Shown here: positions 46,591-56,400 of the stretch, piece by piece
Numbering within the stretch: the first letter of the stretch is position 1
How the letters are laid out: each line of letters begins with the position of its first letter
NCBI RefSeq assembly: GCF_007559435.1
Contig: NZ_VMBP01000003.1
Location: forward strand, 310,001 to 374,000
Direction: 5' to 3'
Length of the DNA stretch: 64,000 nt
DNA from: Ancylobacter moscoviensis
GTDB taxonomy: Bacteria; Pseudomonadota; Alphaproteobacteria; Rhizobiales; Xanthobacteraceae
The notes under the pieces: model-generated
What the model saw: the letters and a program-made list of their open reading frames with translations, nothing else
What the model was told of the DNA's origin: nothing
The model's database searches: none
Made by a program: the position numbers and the translations under genes

Positions 46591-47745
46591 TCAGCTCCCG
46601 AGACCGAGTTCGCGCGCCAGCGCATCGATGCGGCCGAGCGCGCCCTCGTCCTTGGCGAAATGGGCGCGGGCCTCGCCGGCGGCGGCCTTGGCCTTCTCCG
46701 CCTCGCCCAGCACGTTCCACGCCCGCATCAGGCGCAGCCAGCCCTCGATGTCGTTGCCGTCCTCCGCGAGACGGGTTTCGAGGCGCTCGACCATGCCGCG
46801 CACCATCTGGCTGCGCTGCTCGGGCGTCAGGCTCTCGGCGGCCGCGACATCGGCGGCGTTCGGGCCGGGCGCCCCGGCAACGGCTCCCGCCGGCGCGGGG
46901 GCGGGGGTGGCACCGACGCGCGCCATGGATTCGCGCACCAGCCCCAGCCACGGCGCATCCGGCGGGGAATCCGCCGCCAGCGCGCCCCAGATCCGGCCCG
47001 CCTCGGCGGGCTTGCCGTCCTGCTCGGCGGCGAGGCCGAGGAAATAGCGCGCCTTCGGGTCCTTGGCATCGGCGGCCAGCGCCGCCTGGAAGGCCGCCTT
47101 GGCCTCCGCCGTCACCACGCCGCCGGCCTGCGTGGTCAGCGCCTCGCCGAGGCCGGTCTGGCGGGTCGCGTTGGAACCGAGCAGGCGGATGGCGTTCGAC
47201 CAGGCGCGCGCCGCGTCGTCGAGCCGTCCCAGGCGCGAATAGATCGGCGCGACCACCTCGTAGCCGCGCCCGTCATTCGGGTTGGCCTCGAGATGCGTCT
47301 CGACCTTGCGGATGAGGATGGCGATGTCGGTCTGGTCGGGCCGCGCCTCCAGCCGCTGGGCCAGCGGCTGCGGCGGATAGAGCGGGGAGCCGAGGAAAAG
47401 ATAGAGACCGCCGGCCATGGCCGGCACGCCGATCAGCGCGATGATGGCAGCGGCGCGCCGGCGCGTGTCCGCGCCCTTCGACGCCGCCTTCTGCTGCTCC
47501 GCCTCCGCCGAGGCGCGCAGGATGCGACGGGCGACTTCCGTGCGCGCCGCCTCGCCTTCCGCCGCGCCGATCAGCCCGGCCTCGCGGTCGCGCTCGATCT
47601 CGGCGAGCTGGTCGCGATAGACGGCAAGGTCGGCCTCGGCGGCGCTGGCCGCCGCCGGCACGCCGGCAGCCACGGAGCGCAAAGGCCAAAGCACCGCCAG
47701 AATGGCGGCGCCGGTCATCAGCGAGAAGGCGATCCACAGCAACAT
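46591..47745 (-). CDS. ccmI: Cytochrome c biogenesis protein CcmI (CycH)
   Basis: This 384-residue membrane-anchored TPR protein binds apocytochrome c and delivers it to the CcmF/H ligation complex. It has two N-terminal helices (about residues 2-22 and 97-117) with a cytoplasmic loop ([20 protein letters not shown]), then TPR repeats (about 145-250) and a second helical repeat part after a Pro/Ala linker. It is the first gene of the ccmIEFH operon. The 196-bp gap upstream holds its promoter region and a GC hairpin. Confidence 0.92.
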   Translation of the reverse strand: MLLWIAFSLMTGAAILAVLWPLRSVAAGVPAAASAAEADLAVYRDQLAEIERDREAGLIGAAEGEAARTEVARRILRASAEAEQQKAASKGADTRRRAAAIIALIGVPAMAGGLYLFLGSPLYPPQPLAQRLEARPDQTDIAILIRKVETHLEANPNDGRGYEVVAPIYSRLGRLDDAARAWSNAIRLLGSNATRQTGLGEALTTQAGGVVTAEAKAAFQAALAADAKDPKARYFLGLAAEQDGKPAEAGRIWGALAADSPPDAPWLGLVRESMARVGATPAPAPAGAVAGAPGPNAADVAAAESLTPEQRSQMVRGMVERLETRLAEDGNDIEGWLRLMRAWNVLGEAEKAKAAAGEARAHFAKDEGALGRIDALARELGLGS

Positions 47746-47876
47746 TAGTCTTCCTCTAATGCGCTGAGGTAGCCGACCGGAACGCCGTCGCCAATCCGTA
47801 ACAGCCTCAGTCCGATCGCCGCAGGCTCACAGTCGCGAGAGCGCGACGGGACCTTGCGTCAACCCGCCACAGGTCG

Positions 47877-47898
47877 GCGGTGCGGGGGTCCGCACCGC
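47877..47898 (-). terminator. Nine-base-pair GC hairpin after the lipoprotein gene
   Basis: GCGGTGCGG (47877-47885) pairs perfectly with CCGCACCGC (47890-47898) around a four-base loop, 44 bp past the lipoprotein stop. There is no T run, so factor-assisted termination or RNA end protection is more likely than intrinsic termination. Confidence 0.35.
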
Positions 47899-47941
47899 GC
47901 CCGTGAGAGGCCAAGGCGTCAGCCGTGACCGGAAGCCGGCG

Positions 47942-48409
47942 TCAGCCCGCGACCGGCGACCACGTGCCGTCCGGGTTGCGGCAGGCGGTGCCGCGCGCCG
48001 TCTGCGGCTGGCCGTTGATATAGATGGTGTGGGTGAACTCGCGGCACTTGGGCGAGCCGCCGCGCGCATAGGCCGGGCCGGGGACGATGGTGCCGTAGGC
48101 GCCGCTGTCGCCGCGCCAGCTCACCGGCGCGCCGGGGTTGCCGTATTCCAGCGCCTGCATCTCCGCGTCGCGCGCCCGCGCCCGATCCTGCTGGTCCAGC
48201 GCGTTGCCGATGCTGCCGCCGATCAGGCCGCCCACGGCGGCGCCGATGGCCGCGCCCGCCACGTTGCGGCCGGCCGCGGCGCCGATCACGCCGCCCGCCA
48301 GCGCGCCGAGAGCCGCGCCGCCGACGGTGTTCGGGTTTTCCTGGGCGGTGCTGCACCCGGCAAGGGTGGCTCCGACCAGGCCGACGGCGACGAGTTGGTA
48401 TGCGCGCAT
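47942..48409 (-). CDS. Glycine-zipper outer-membrane lipoprotein (17-kDa/SmpA-like)
   Basis: This 155-residue lipoprotein has a signal peptide with the lipobox LAGC (Cys19). A glycine-zipper helix pair follows (about residues 30-70; GGAALGALAGGVIGAAAGRN and GAAIGAAVGGLIGGSIGN). The C-terminal domain (about 110-155) has SPKCREFTHTIYINGQPQ and two cysteines, like the rickettsial 17-kDa antigen C-terminus. These proteins sit in the outer membrane and affect envelope integrity; the exact role is unknown. It stands alone. Confidence 0.85.
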   Translation of the reverse strand: MRAYQLVAVGLVGATLAGCSTAQENPNTVGGAALGALAGGVIGAAAGRNVAGAAIGAAVGGLIGGSIGNALDQQDRARARDAEMQALEYGNPGAPVSWRGDSGAYGTIVPGPAYARGGSPKCREFTHTIYINGQPQTARGTACRNPDGTWSPVAG

Positions 48410-48545
48410 GAAACGAATCCCTCCAGCACAGTCACGGAACTTTGCCGCACCAAGCGTGAGGAATAGGGCGAAAGCGCGGCTCCGTCACCTATATCGGGAC
48501 ACCGCAGGTCGACGCGCAATTGGTCTGCCGACACCGCCTATGGAC

Positions 48546-48641
48546 CGTCATCCCCGGGCTCGGCCCCGGGGATCCACGACTTGCCGGGCGCTCCACGCCG
48601 AACCGAAGGCGTGGATGGCCGGGCCAAGCCCGGCCATGACG
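48546..48641. repeat. Dispersed palindromic repeat, two inverted units
   Basis: CGTCATCCCCGGGC...GGATCCACG (48546-48578) and CGTGGATGGCCGG...CATGACG (48610-48641) face each other across 31 bp, the same arrangement as at 5037-5130. It lies in the 270-bp gap between two minus-strand genes, where the rest (48410-48545) holds only the lipoprotein promoter region. Confidence 0.75.
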
Positions 48642-48679
48642 AGGCGTCAAGCGCCCTGGTCACATTCCGTGTCGCATTC

Positions 48680-50059
48680 CTACGCCGCCGGCAGCCGCAC
48701 GACGCAGCGCAGCCCGCCGAGCGGCGAGCGGTCGAGGCCCAGCCGGCCGCCATAGAGCCCCGCCAGCTCGGAGACGATCGACAGCCCGAGCCCCGAGCCG
48801 GGCCGGGTCTCGTCGAGCCGCTTGCCGCGCTTGAGCGCCTCGGCCTGCTGCTCCGGCGTCAGCCCCGGCCCGTCATCGTCGATGGTGATCTCGAAATAGT
48901 CGCGCTCGCCCGCCGTCCCCGGCACCGGCGCCACGGCGATCTCGACCAGCGAGCGCGCCCATTTGCAGCCATTGTCGACGAGGTTGCCGAGGATCTCCTC
49001 CAGATCCTGCCGCTCGCCGCGAAAGCGCACGCCGTCGGCGACCTCCGCCTCCACCTCGATCCCCCGGCCGCGATAGACCTTGGCCAGCGTCCCCGCCAGC
49101 TTGCCGACGATCGGCCCGACCTCCTCCACCGTGGTGACCACCGAGGCGCGCGCGGCCATGCGGGCGCGCTCCAGATGGTGCGCCACCTGCCCCGTCATGA
49201 TCTCCGCCTGCTCGCCCACCTTGGCGGCGAGCGGGTCGCCCTGCGCGGCGGCGCGCGCGGCCTCGTTCTGCAGCACGGAGATCGGCGTCTTCAGCGCATG
49301 GGCGAGGTTGCCGACATGGGTACGGGCGCGCTCGACGATCTCGCGGTTGGTCTCGATCAGCGCGTTCACCTCGGCGGCGAGCGGGGCGATCTCGACGGGA
49401 TAGTCGCCGACGATCCGGTCCGCCTGTCCCGTGCGCACGTCGTGCAGCGCGGCGAGCATGCGCTTTAGCGGGCGCAGGCCGAACAGCACCTGGAAGACGA
49501 GGGTGAGCAGGAACGCTCCGCCCAGCACCGCCAGCGTCAGCTCCAGCGCGCGGTCGAAGGCCTGCACCTCCTCCTCGATCTCGCCGGCGTCGGCCGCCAC
49601 CGCCACCGCGTAGCGCCCGTCCTCGCCGAGATCGACCACGCGCTCGACGATGCGCAGGTTCTGGTCGGCCGGGCCCTTCGCATAGCCCTCGCGCAGGCCC
49701 GAGACGTCGGACCGGCCCTCGCGCTCGAACAGCAGCGGCAGCTTGCCCTCCGGCAGGGAGCGCGAGGTCTTCACCTGCGGCGCCGCCCCGTCGGTGCGGG
49801 TGATCTGCCAGTACCAGCCGGAGATCGGGAAATTGAACAGCGGGTCGCCGAGCGTCGTCGGCTCCGGCATGCTGCCGGTGGCGGAGTTGGCGACGTCCGC
49901 CACGATGGTCTTGAGATAGACGTCGAGCCGCTGGTCGAAGGCGCGCTCCACCGCGTCGCGATAGACCGAATGCAGCGCGAAGCCGGTGATCGTCAGCACG
50001 GCGCCGCTGATCACCGTCGCCGAGATGAACAGGCGTAGCGCCAGCGAGCCGGTGCGCAT
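48680..50059 (-). CDS. Two-component sensor histidine kinase (FeuQ/PhoQ-like)
   Basis: This 459-residue membrane kinase has helices at about residues 10-30 and 172-195, a periplasmic domain of about 140 residues, and a HAMP-like linker. HisKA contains the phosphorylated His in VGNLAHALKTPISVLQNE. HATPase has NLVDNGCKWARS, DDDGPGLTPEQ and GSGLGLSIVSELAGLYGG. The kinase core matches the PhoQ/FeuQ group of rhizobia. Its start overlaps the stop of the response regulator by one base. Confidence 0.88.
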   Translation of the reverse strand: MRTGSLALRLFISATVISGAVLTITGFALHSVYRDAVERAFDQRLDVYLKTIVADVANSATGSMPEPTTLGDPLFNFPISGWYWQITRTDGAAPQVKTSRSLPEGKLPLLFEREGRSDVSGLREGYAKGPADQNLRIVERVVDLGEDGRYAVAVAADAGEIEEEVQAFDRALELTLAVLGGAFLLTLVFQVLFGLRPLKRMLAALHDVRTGQADRIVGDYPVEIAPLAAEVNALIETNREIVERARTHVGNLAHALKTPISVLQNEAARAAAQGDPLAAKVGEQAEIMTGQVAHHLERARMAARASVVTTVEEVGPIVGKLAGTLAKVYRGRGIEVEAEVADGVRFRGERQDLEEILGNLVDNGCKWARSLVEIAVAPVPGTAGERDYFEITIDDDGPGLTPEQQAEALKRGKRLDETRPGSGLGLSIVSELAGLYGGRLGLDRSPLGGLRCVVRLPAA

Positions 50060-50760
50060 CAGCCGGGCGTTCCCTTTGACGGCGCCTCCTGGCGTGGGCT
50101 CTCGGGCGCCGCCAGGAGATAGCCGAGCCCGCGCACGGTCTGGATCACGTCGACGTCGAGCTTCTTGCGCAGCCGCCCGACGAACACCTCGATGGTGTTG
50201 GAATCGCGGTCGAAATCCTGGTCGTAGAGATGCTCGACCAGTTCCCCGCGCGAGACCACGCGCCCGGTATGGTGCATCAGATAGGCGAGCAGGCGGTGCT
50301 CGTGGGAGGTCAGCTTCACCTGCCGCCCGTCCACCGTCACCCGGCCCGAGCGGGTGTCGAGCATCACCGGCCCGCAGGTCAGTTCGCTCGCCGCGTGGCC
50401 GGCGGAGCGGCGCAGCAGGGCGCGGATGCGCGCCAGCACCTCCTCCATGTGGAAGGGCTTGGCGACATAGTCGTCGGCGCCGGCGTCGAAGCCCTGCACC
50501 TTGTCGCTCCAGCGGTCGCGCGCGGTGAGGATCAGCACCGGCATCTTGCGCCCCTCGCGGCGCCAGGCTTCCAGCACCGAGAGCCCGTCCATCTTCGGCA
50601 GGCCGATGTCGAGCACCACCGCGTCATAGGGCTCGGTCTCGCCGAGATAGTGGCCCTCTTCCCCGTCATAGGCGCGGTCGACGGCGTATCCGGCGTCGTT
50701 CAGCGCCTCATACATCTGGCGGTTGAGATCGGGATCGTCCTCGACAACGAGCAGGCGCAC
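50059..50760 (-). CDS. OmpR-family response regulator (FeuP/PhoP-like)
   Basis: This 233-residue regulator starts at a GTG (VRLLVVEDDPDLNRQ) with a GAGGAA site; the frame extends upstream but lacks a ribosome site. The receiver has Asp in AVVLDIGLPKMDG and Lys in DDYVAKPFHME. The winged helix has LTSHEHRLLAYLMHHTGRVV and the recognition part DSNTIEVFVGRLRKKL. It forms an operon with the kinase that follows. The FeuP-like assignment is from overall likeness only. Confidence 0.88.
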   Translation of the reverse strand: MRLLVVEDDPDLNRQMYEALNDAGYAVDRAYDGEEGHYLGETEPYDAVVLDIGLPKMDGLSVLEAWRREGRKMPVLILTARDRWSDKVQGFDAGADDYVAKPFHMEEVLARIRALLRRSAGHAASELTCGPVMLDTRSGRVTVDGRQVKLTSHEHRLLAYLMHHTGRVVSRGELVEHLYDQDFDRDSNTIEVFVGRLRKKLDVDVIQTVRGLGYLLAAPESPRQEAPSKGTPG

Positions 50761-50836
50761 GGCAGTTCCTCGACGCATCGCCGCGCGAAGCGGGCGCGGC
50801 GCGGGGAGAATGCCACCCAACGGCGCCGCTGTCAGG

Positions 50837-51076
50837 TCAGGAGGCCGCCGGCGCTCCCCGCCACCCGCACAGCTCGCGCCCCACCGCGTTGTGCGCCTTC
50901 ACCTGCCGGATGGTCGGACCGGTGTCGGCGCGCGCCCATGAGATCGGCCGGAAGGCGCCGCACGCGCCCCTAGTCGCGGCGGAAGGCGTCGTCGTCGCGC
51001 AGCCGGCGCTCGTCAGCATGGCGCCGGTCAGCATCAGTACGCGCGCGCGCCGCCCGCTCGATGGTTTCCAGAACAT
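50837..51076 (-). CDS. Rz1-like outer-membrane spanin lipoprotein (o-spanin), nested with the Rz-like gene
   Basis: This 79-residue protein has an N-terminal export signal ending in a lipobox-like TSAGC (Cys26). A short segment CGAFRPISWARADTGPTIRQ and a C-terminal cysteine pattern common in phage Rz1-like proteins of rhizobia follow. It begins inside the Rz-like gene in another reading frame and extends past its end, the classical overlapping spanin layout. The -3 lipobox residue is serine rather than leucine, so lipidation is likely but not certain. Confidence 0.6.
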   Translation of the reverse strand: MFWKPSSGRRARVLMLTGAMLTSAGCATTTPSAATRGACGAFRPISWARADTGPTIRQVKAHNAVGRELCGWRGAPAAS

Positions 51077-51218
51077 CGCGTTCCCCTTCCGCCCGGCAGG
51101 CCGCGCCGCCCGCCGCCTGTCCTTTGAGATAGCTCCCGGCCATCGCCGCCAGCACGGCGAAGAGCAGCACGGCCGCCCGCCCGAGCGGGCTGGCGAGCAG
51201 GCCCAGCAGCGCCGTCAC
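50970..51218 (-). CDS. Rz-like inner-membrane spanin (i-spanin)
   Basis: This 82-residue protein has one N-terminal membrane helix (AAVLLFAVLAAMAGSYLKG, about residues 14-33) and a charged, probably coiled-coil periplasmic part rich in Arg, Glu and Asp. The GTG start overlaps the endolysin stop by 4 bp. With the nested Rz1-like gene it would bridge both membranes and disrupt the outer one at lysis. Codon use matches its neighbours. Confidence 0.62.
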   Translation of the reverse strand: MTALLGLLASPLGRAAVLLFAVLAAMAGSYLKGQAAGGAACRAEGERDVLETIERAARARTDADRRHADERRLRDDDAFRRD

Positions 51219-52015
51219 GGCGCCGCCTCGCCCGCCCGCACGCGCCGCAGCGCGCCGGCCAGCGTCAGCGCCACCCCGGCCAGCATCAGCGCCGCGAACA
51301 GCCATTTCAGCGTCTCGGCGAAGCCGGCGAGCGGCGCCAGCCGGTCGGCCTGCTCGGCGATCACCGCGCCCAGCGCGCCGCCGCCGCTGATCAGCCCGCC
51401 CGCCCCTTCCGGCGTCCGCGAGAGCCGCGTGTCGGCGGGCCGGGCCTTGGCGTCCGCCGGCCCCTGCACGGGCACGGCCGGCTCCGGCCCCGCGCCGCCG
51501 CGCGCCATGCTCCGGGCCGCCGCGCGCACCTCGGCGACGCGCGCCGTCCAGCCGGCGCCGAAAGTTGGAAAGGTCCGCAGGCCGCGCAGCATGGCGAGGC
51601 GCCGGTCGCACACCGCGTCGACCAGCGCCGCCGGCGCGCGCCCGGCGAGCGCCGCCAGCGTCGCCTCGCCGACCTGCCCGTCGGCGACGACGCCGAGGCC
51701 GCGCTGAAGCCATTTCGCCGCCTGCGCCGGCCCGGAATGCACCGCCCCGTCGAAGACGCAGTAGTCGAGCCCCGCCGGCAGGTCGTCGGCGCGCACCGCG
51801 TCCCAGTATTGCCGGCGGTAGATCGCCGCCACCTCGCCGGCCGCGATGCGGCGGACCGCCCGCGCCGGCAGCCCCTGCCGCCGGCGCCAGCCGTCATAGA
51901 CGCGCTGGGTAATGCCCTTCATCGTCGCCCCGCCGGGATCGGCCGGGTGGTCGGCATAGCCGCCCTCATGCGCAAGGACGCGCCGGAGCGCCCCCTCGAA
52001 GCTCGCCACGGTCAT
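51215..52015 (-). CDS. GH108 endolysin (N-acetylmuramidase) with C-terminal membrane segment
   Basis: This 266-residue protein has the GH108 catalytic start VLAHEGGYADHPADPGGATM with the catalytic Glu17. A peptidoglycan-binding type-3 domain follows (about residues 90-170; AKWLQRGLGVVADGQVGEAT). After an Ala/Pro linker one hydrophobic helix (about 235-255, ETLKWLFAALMLAGVALTLA) ends the protein. The family cleaves the peptidoglycan glycan chain and needs a route through the inner membrane; the tail helix might provide anchoring or holin-like function (inference). It is the first gene of the lysis cassette. Confidence 0.85.
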   Translation of the reverse strand: MTVASFEGALRRVLAHEGGYADHPADPGGATMKGITQRVYDGWRRRQGLPARAVRRIAAGEVAAIYRRQYWDAVRADDLPAGLDYCVFDGAVHSGPAQAAKWLQRGLGVVADGQVGEATLAALAGRAPAALVDAVCDRRLAMLRGLRTFPTFGAGWTARVAEVRAAARSMARGGAGPEPAVPVQGPADAKARPADTRLSRTPEGAGGLISGGGALGAVIAEQADRLAPLAGFAETLKWLFAALMLAGVALTLAGALRRVRAGEAAP

Positions 52016-52173
52016 CGTATTCTCCGGTAATGGAGGAAGGGATCAGCGCAAAAAACGGAACCCGCTGGGGACGAATCGCGTTATTAGCGCCAGCCGTTGC
52101 CGCTCGTCCGTTGCAATTTTCGGGAATTTCATGGACGATTTGCGCAACATCCAGCAAAGGGGCGTTGCTCGGT

Positions 52174-52536
52174 ATGGGAAAGTCGGATCAACTCGTCGAC
52201 GATCTGAGGAGTATCTTCGACGATGCGCGTAAAACCTCAGGCCATGTTCAGGCCGAGGCCCTCCTCGCTACGGCACCCTTCGTCCTGAAGGGCGCCACCC
52301 CCGGCCGGCCGCATGAAGTTGCCTTCATGCGCGATCGCCTGACGCATGAGAGCTACCATGCGATCTGCGACGCGGTCGGCCGCGAGATCGACCGCCTCAA
52401 CAACGAGATCGCCCGGCTCAAGCGGCTGGAAAAGCTCACCGAGGTGGTGGAGAGCGCCCAGCGCCGCATCGTCGCGACGCCGGCCCGCATGACGACGCCT
52501 CCGGCCGCTTACCGCACGCCCGGCCCGGCCGAATAG
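52174..52536 (+). CDS. Conserved-looking hypothetical protein
   Basis: This 120-residue protein (MGKSDQLVDDLRSIFDDARK...) has a helical N-terminal half and a coiled coil (CDAVGREIDRLNNEIARLKR), then a Pro/Ala/Thr tail. I do not recognise a family. The ATG at 52174 gives a natural start; the frame continues upstream without support. It is on the plus strand between the minus-strand lysis cassette and the DUF2793 gene, and reads towards the latter with an 11-bp gap. Confidence 0.68.
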   Translation: MGKSDQLVDDLRSIFDDARKTSGHVQAEALLATAPFVLKGATPGRPHEVAFMRDRLTHESYHAICDAVGREIDRLNNEIARLKRLEKLTEVVESAQRRIVATPARMTTPPAAYRTPGPAE

Positions 52537-52547
52537 CCGGCCGCCGG

Positions 52548-53240
52548 TCAGATGCCGAAGACGAAATAGCTCAGCACGAGCCGCACGCGGCCGCCCGTGA
52601 AGCTTCCGCCGAGCGCGGTGATACGCAGTGGCGTCGCCGCATAGAAGGCCTGCGGCCCGATCACGCCGATATTGGTCGCGCCGGCGGCAATGCTCAGCAG
52701 CCCGCCGAACTTGGATGTCTCCTCGGCAACGCCGACCTCATAGGCCGTCGCTCCGGTCGCGGTCTCCAGGGTGCGGCTGGCCACGGCGAGGCAGATCGCC
52801 CGGTTCGGGATGGCGATGCTGCTCTCGACGAAGGCCCCGGCCAGCGCGAGATCTTCCTCGACCACCCGCAGCGTCGCTCGCCCTCCCGAGGCCGAGCCGA
52901 CCAGTATGTCGCGCCAGCCGCTTCCATCGAACTGGAGCGCGCGCGTGTCGCTGTCCACATAGGCGCGCCAGCCCGCGCGCGGCATCAGGAAGCGCCAGCC
53001 GCCACCGTCATGCAGCGCGATCTCGTTGTCATGCCCGGTCCACTCGCCGCCCGCCCCCGGCGCCACGATGTGCCGGTCGCCCGGCTGGGGCGCGGCGGGC
53101 GGCACGGTGCGCAGCCGATCGATCACGCCGAGCTGCGCCGCCGCGTCGAGTAGCAGCAGCGCCTCATTGTGCGTCACATGCTTCTGCGCCTGCGCCGCCG
53201 CCATCAGCGGCAGCGCGAGATGGGGTGTGGTCTCGGACAT
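52548..53240 (-). CDS. DUF2793 protein (GTA tail-fibre-type)
   Basis: This 230-residue protein has the DUF2793 domain at the N-terminus (MSETTPHLALPLMAAAQAQK and VTHNEALLLLDAAAQLGV, then GDRHIV and GWRFLMPRAGW). The C-terminal half is a beta-rich, variable part likely to contact the host surface. In Rhodobacter capsulatus a DUF2793 protein (Rcc00171) is a GTA tail fibre encoded away from the main cluster; here it directly follows the baseplate gene. A repeat-bearing 193-bp gap separates the two. Confidence 0.82.
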   Translation of the reverse strand: MSETTPHLALPLMAAAQAQKHVTHNEALLLLDAAAQLGVIDRLRTVPPAAPQPGDRHIVAPGAGGEWTGHDNEIALHDGGGWRFLMPRAGWRAYVDSDTRALQFDGSGWRDILVGSASGGRATLRVVEEDLALAGAFVESSIAIPNRAICLAVASRTLETATGATAYEVGVAEETSKFGGLLSIAAGATNIGVIGPQAFYAATPLRITALGGSFTGGRVRLVLSYFVFGI

Positions 53241-53331
53241 GAAGAACTCCGGCCGCGCTCCCCTGCGAGGGAGGCGAGTTGAGAGAGATCAGAATGAGAG
53301 GAGTGTCGAAGGCCGCAGGAACCCTCGCCCC

Positions 53332-53418
53332 CGTCATGGCCGGGCTCGACCCGGCCATCCACGCCTTCCGCTCGGCCGCCGAGCCAGTCATGGATGCCCG
53401 GCCGGGCTGGGCATGACG
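53332..53418. repeat. Dispersed palindromic repeat, two units
   Basis: CGTCATGGCCGGGC...GGCCATCCACG (53332-53362) is followed by a related unit, CATGGATGCCCGG...GGGCATGACG (about 53389-53418). This fills most of the 193-bp gap between two GTA genes. Confidence 0.75.
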
Positions 53419-53433
53419 GTAAGGGGGCACGCC

Positions 53434-56400
53434 TCAAAGCCGCAGCCGCGCCTCCAGCGCCGCGCCCGCTCCGACAGCGGCCGAGAGCTGGGCGATACGC
53501 ACGTCGAGGAAGCCTTGCGGCGCGCCGAAATCGGCGATCTCCTGCGCCGCCTCATAGGTCAGCGCGGGGGTGCTCACGGTGAAGGCGCGCACCACCGTCG
53601 CGCCGTTCAGGATCTCGACGCGGTAGGCCTCGCTCGCCTCACCGAGCGGCACCTCGACCAGATCCCATGAATCGCCGTCCGCCCGCGTGCGGCGGGTCCA
53701 GCCCAGCGCGATGCCGGCCGGGATGCGCCGGGCGCGCGCATGCGCCGGGGCAAAGGGAAGCCGCGCCGCCGGCCCGATCGTCGCCGCAAGCTCGCTCACG
53801 GCGGCGTCGCCATGGTCGGCATTGGCCCGGCCGATGCGGTAGACGACGGCGCGCCCGAGCATGTCGAGCCCGGTCGCCACCGGCACGAGGTTCGCGTCGA
53901 CGCGCATCAGCCGCGTGCCCGCCGGCCAGATGGCACCGGCCCGCGCCTCGGTGCCGAGCTGGCCGCGCAGCAGCCCGGTCAGCCGCCAGCGGCGCTCGCC
54001 GGTCAGCACCGCCTCGGTGAACTGGATCACCTCCGCCTCCCCGGAAGGGGCGATCAGCGCCAGCGCGTTCGCCCCGCCCAGTACCGCCTCCTCGCTCGCC
54101 CCGGCGACCAGCCCGCCGTCGAGCTCGATGTCGAGGCTCGCGCGGCTCCAGCACCAGGGCCGGCCCGGCGCCAGGTCGGCCAGCGTCGCGCCCGTCACCG
54201 CCGGGGCCGCGAGGGTGGCGACCGGCTGGAAGCTGCCGCCGTCCACCGCCCGCCACACATTCAGGCCGCCCGGCCAGGGCGCGACGAAGGCGCCCATCCA
54301 GGCCAGCACCGCGCCGCCCTCGCCGCCCGGCAGCGCCAGTTGCAGCAGTTGCACCTGCGGCGGCCCGGCGCTCGCCGGCACCTCCATCTGCGCCGGCCGC
54401 CCCACCCGCACCGCGAGGTCGAACACGGAAGGGTCGATGCCGCGTGCGCTCACCGCCCGCGCCTCGCGATCCTCGATAGCGGTGATCTCCAGGAGCCGCG
54501 CCCGCCCGTCGCGGTCGAGCCGCACGAGGTCGCCCGGCTCCAGCGCGAGGCAGGAGGGCGGCAGCGCGAAGCTGGCGCTATCCCGCCCCGCCCACATGTC
54601 CTGCAGCCACATCTCCGCCAGCCCCGCCGCGAGGCCGGGATCGGCCACCATGGCGATGTCGAGCCCGGTCTCCGCTCGCGCGCCACCGGCAAGGCGGCGG
54701 GAGGCGGCGGTGGCGCGGCGGTAGTCGGCCGCCCCGTCGATGAAGCCCAGCGTGGCGCTCGCCGGCAGCTCGCCTTCCGCCGCGCGCACCAGTTGCGGCG
54801 CCGGTACGCCCTCGCCGGTCACGATCTCCGCGTCGGTCAGCACCGCCCGCACCCGCCCGCCGCGCGGGCGCAGGGCCAGCGCGCCGCCGCGCTCCGTGAG
54901 GTCGAAGCCGAAGCCGCGCGCCAGCGGCTCCAGCGCCGCCCGCGCCGTCATCGGCCGGTCGATCACATAGCCGTCGACGACGCCGCGCAGCGCCGAGGTA
55001 TCCAGGCCCTCGACGCCGAAATCCACCGCCAGCCGCGCCGTCAGCTCCGCCAGAGGGGCGGTGCCGAGCCGGCCGGTCAGCCAGTGCCCGCTCTCCCAGT
55101 TCGCCCCGTCCGCCCACACGTCGCGGGCGAGCGGGAACACCGGGAAGGGCCGCGCGTCCCAGGTCCAGGCATAGATCGACGCCGGGTCCACCATCCGCCC
55201 GCCCGGCAGGCCCGGCGCCGGCGGGTTGACGGCGAGCGAGCCCGCGAAGCCGGCGAGCGTCGCCTCGAGGTGCCGGCGCTGGATCAGGTCGTCGCGCCGC
55301 CCGCTGGAGAAGGGCGGCACGCCGCCCTCGGCGGATTTCGGGTCGGGAAACACGCTCGGCCGGTTGGCGCCCTTGTCCACCGCCGGGCAGCCGATCTCGG
55401 TCAGGCGGATCGGCTTGGAGCCCGGCACCCAGGCCGTGGGCGAGGCGAGCCGCACCCCGCCGACGCGCTCGTGATGGGCGTTGCCCCACCACGAGGCGAC
55501 GTCCTTCTGGCGGTGGATCCACGGCTCGCCATAGGCCCCATCCGTAATGGCCACGCGCGCCTGCGCGGCGCGGGCCGCCTCATCCGCGTAGTACCAGTCG
55601 AACGCCTCGCCGGCGTTGAGGTTGCCGCCGAGATAGGCGCGGTCGTAGCCGCTCTCATGGGCCGCCGCGTCGAGATGGGCGTCGCCGTCGCGCCAGTCGG
55701 CGAGCGGCGGGTACCAGTCGATGCCGATGAAATCGAGCCCCGGCGCGGCCCAGAGCGGGTCGAGCGGAAACCGCACCTCCGCTCCCCCGTCCCGCACATG
55801 CGCGCCGTATTCCGTCCAGTCGGCGGCATAGCCGACCTGCGTGCCCGCGCCGACGATCGCCTTCACTTCCGCCGCCAGCTCCGCGAAGGCGCCCGCCGCC
55901 GGATAGATGCCGGGGCCCGAGCGCACGCGCGTCAGCGCCGCCATCTCCGAGCCGATGAGGATCGCCTCCACCCCGCCGGCGATCCCCGCCAGCGTCGCGT
56001 AGTGCAGCACCATGCGGCGCAGCGTCCATTCCTCCGGCCCGGAATAGACCACGCGCTGCCCCGCCACCGCGTAGTCCGCCGCGCCGGCGGCGCCGAACAG
56101 CGCCGCCACCTGCGCCCCCGCCGCCGCCGTGCCGTCGGGCGAGCCGGGCCGGCCGGGCGCGGGGTGGCAGGTGATGCGCCCGCGCCAGGGATAGGCCGGC
56201 TGCGCGCCCGCCCCGCTCCACGGGTCCGGCAGCGCGTTGCCGGCGGGAATGTCCATCATCACGAAGGGATAGAGCGTCACCTTGATCCCGCGCGCCTTCA
56301 GCGCGGTGATGGCCATGACGATGCTGTCGTCGGCCGGCGTGCCGCCATAGGCCGGCCGCCCGTCGTGCTGGCTGACCAGATAGGCGGAGGCGCGCGTCTC

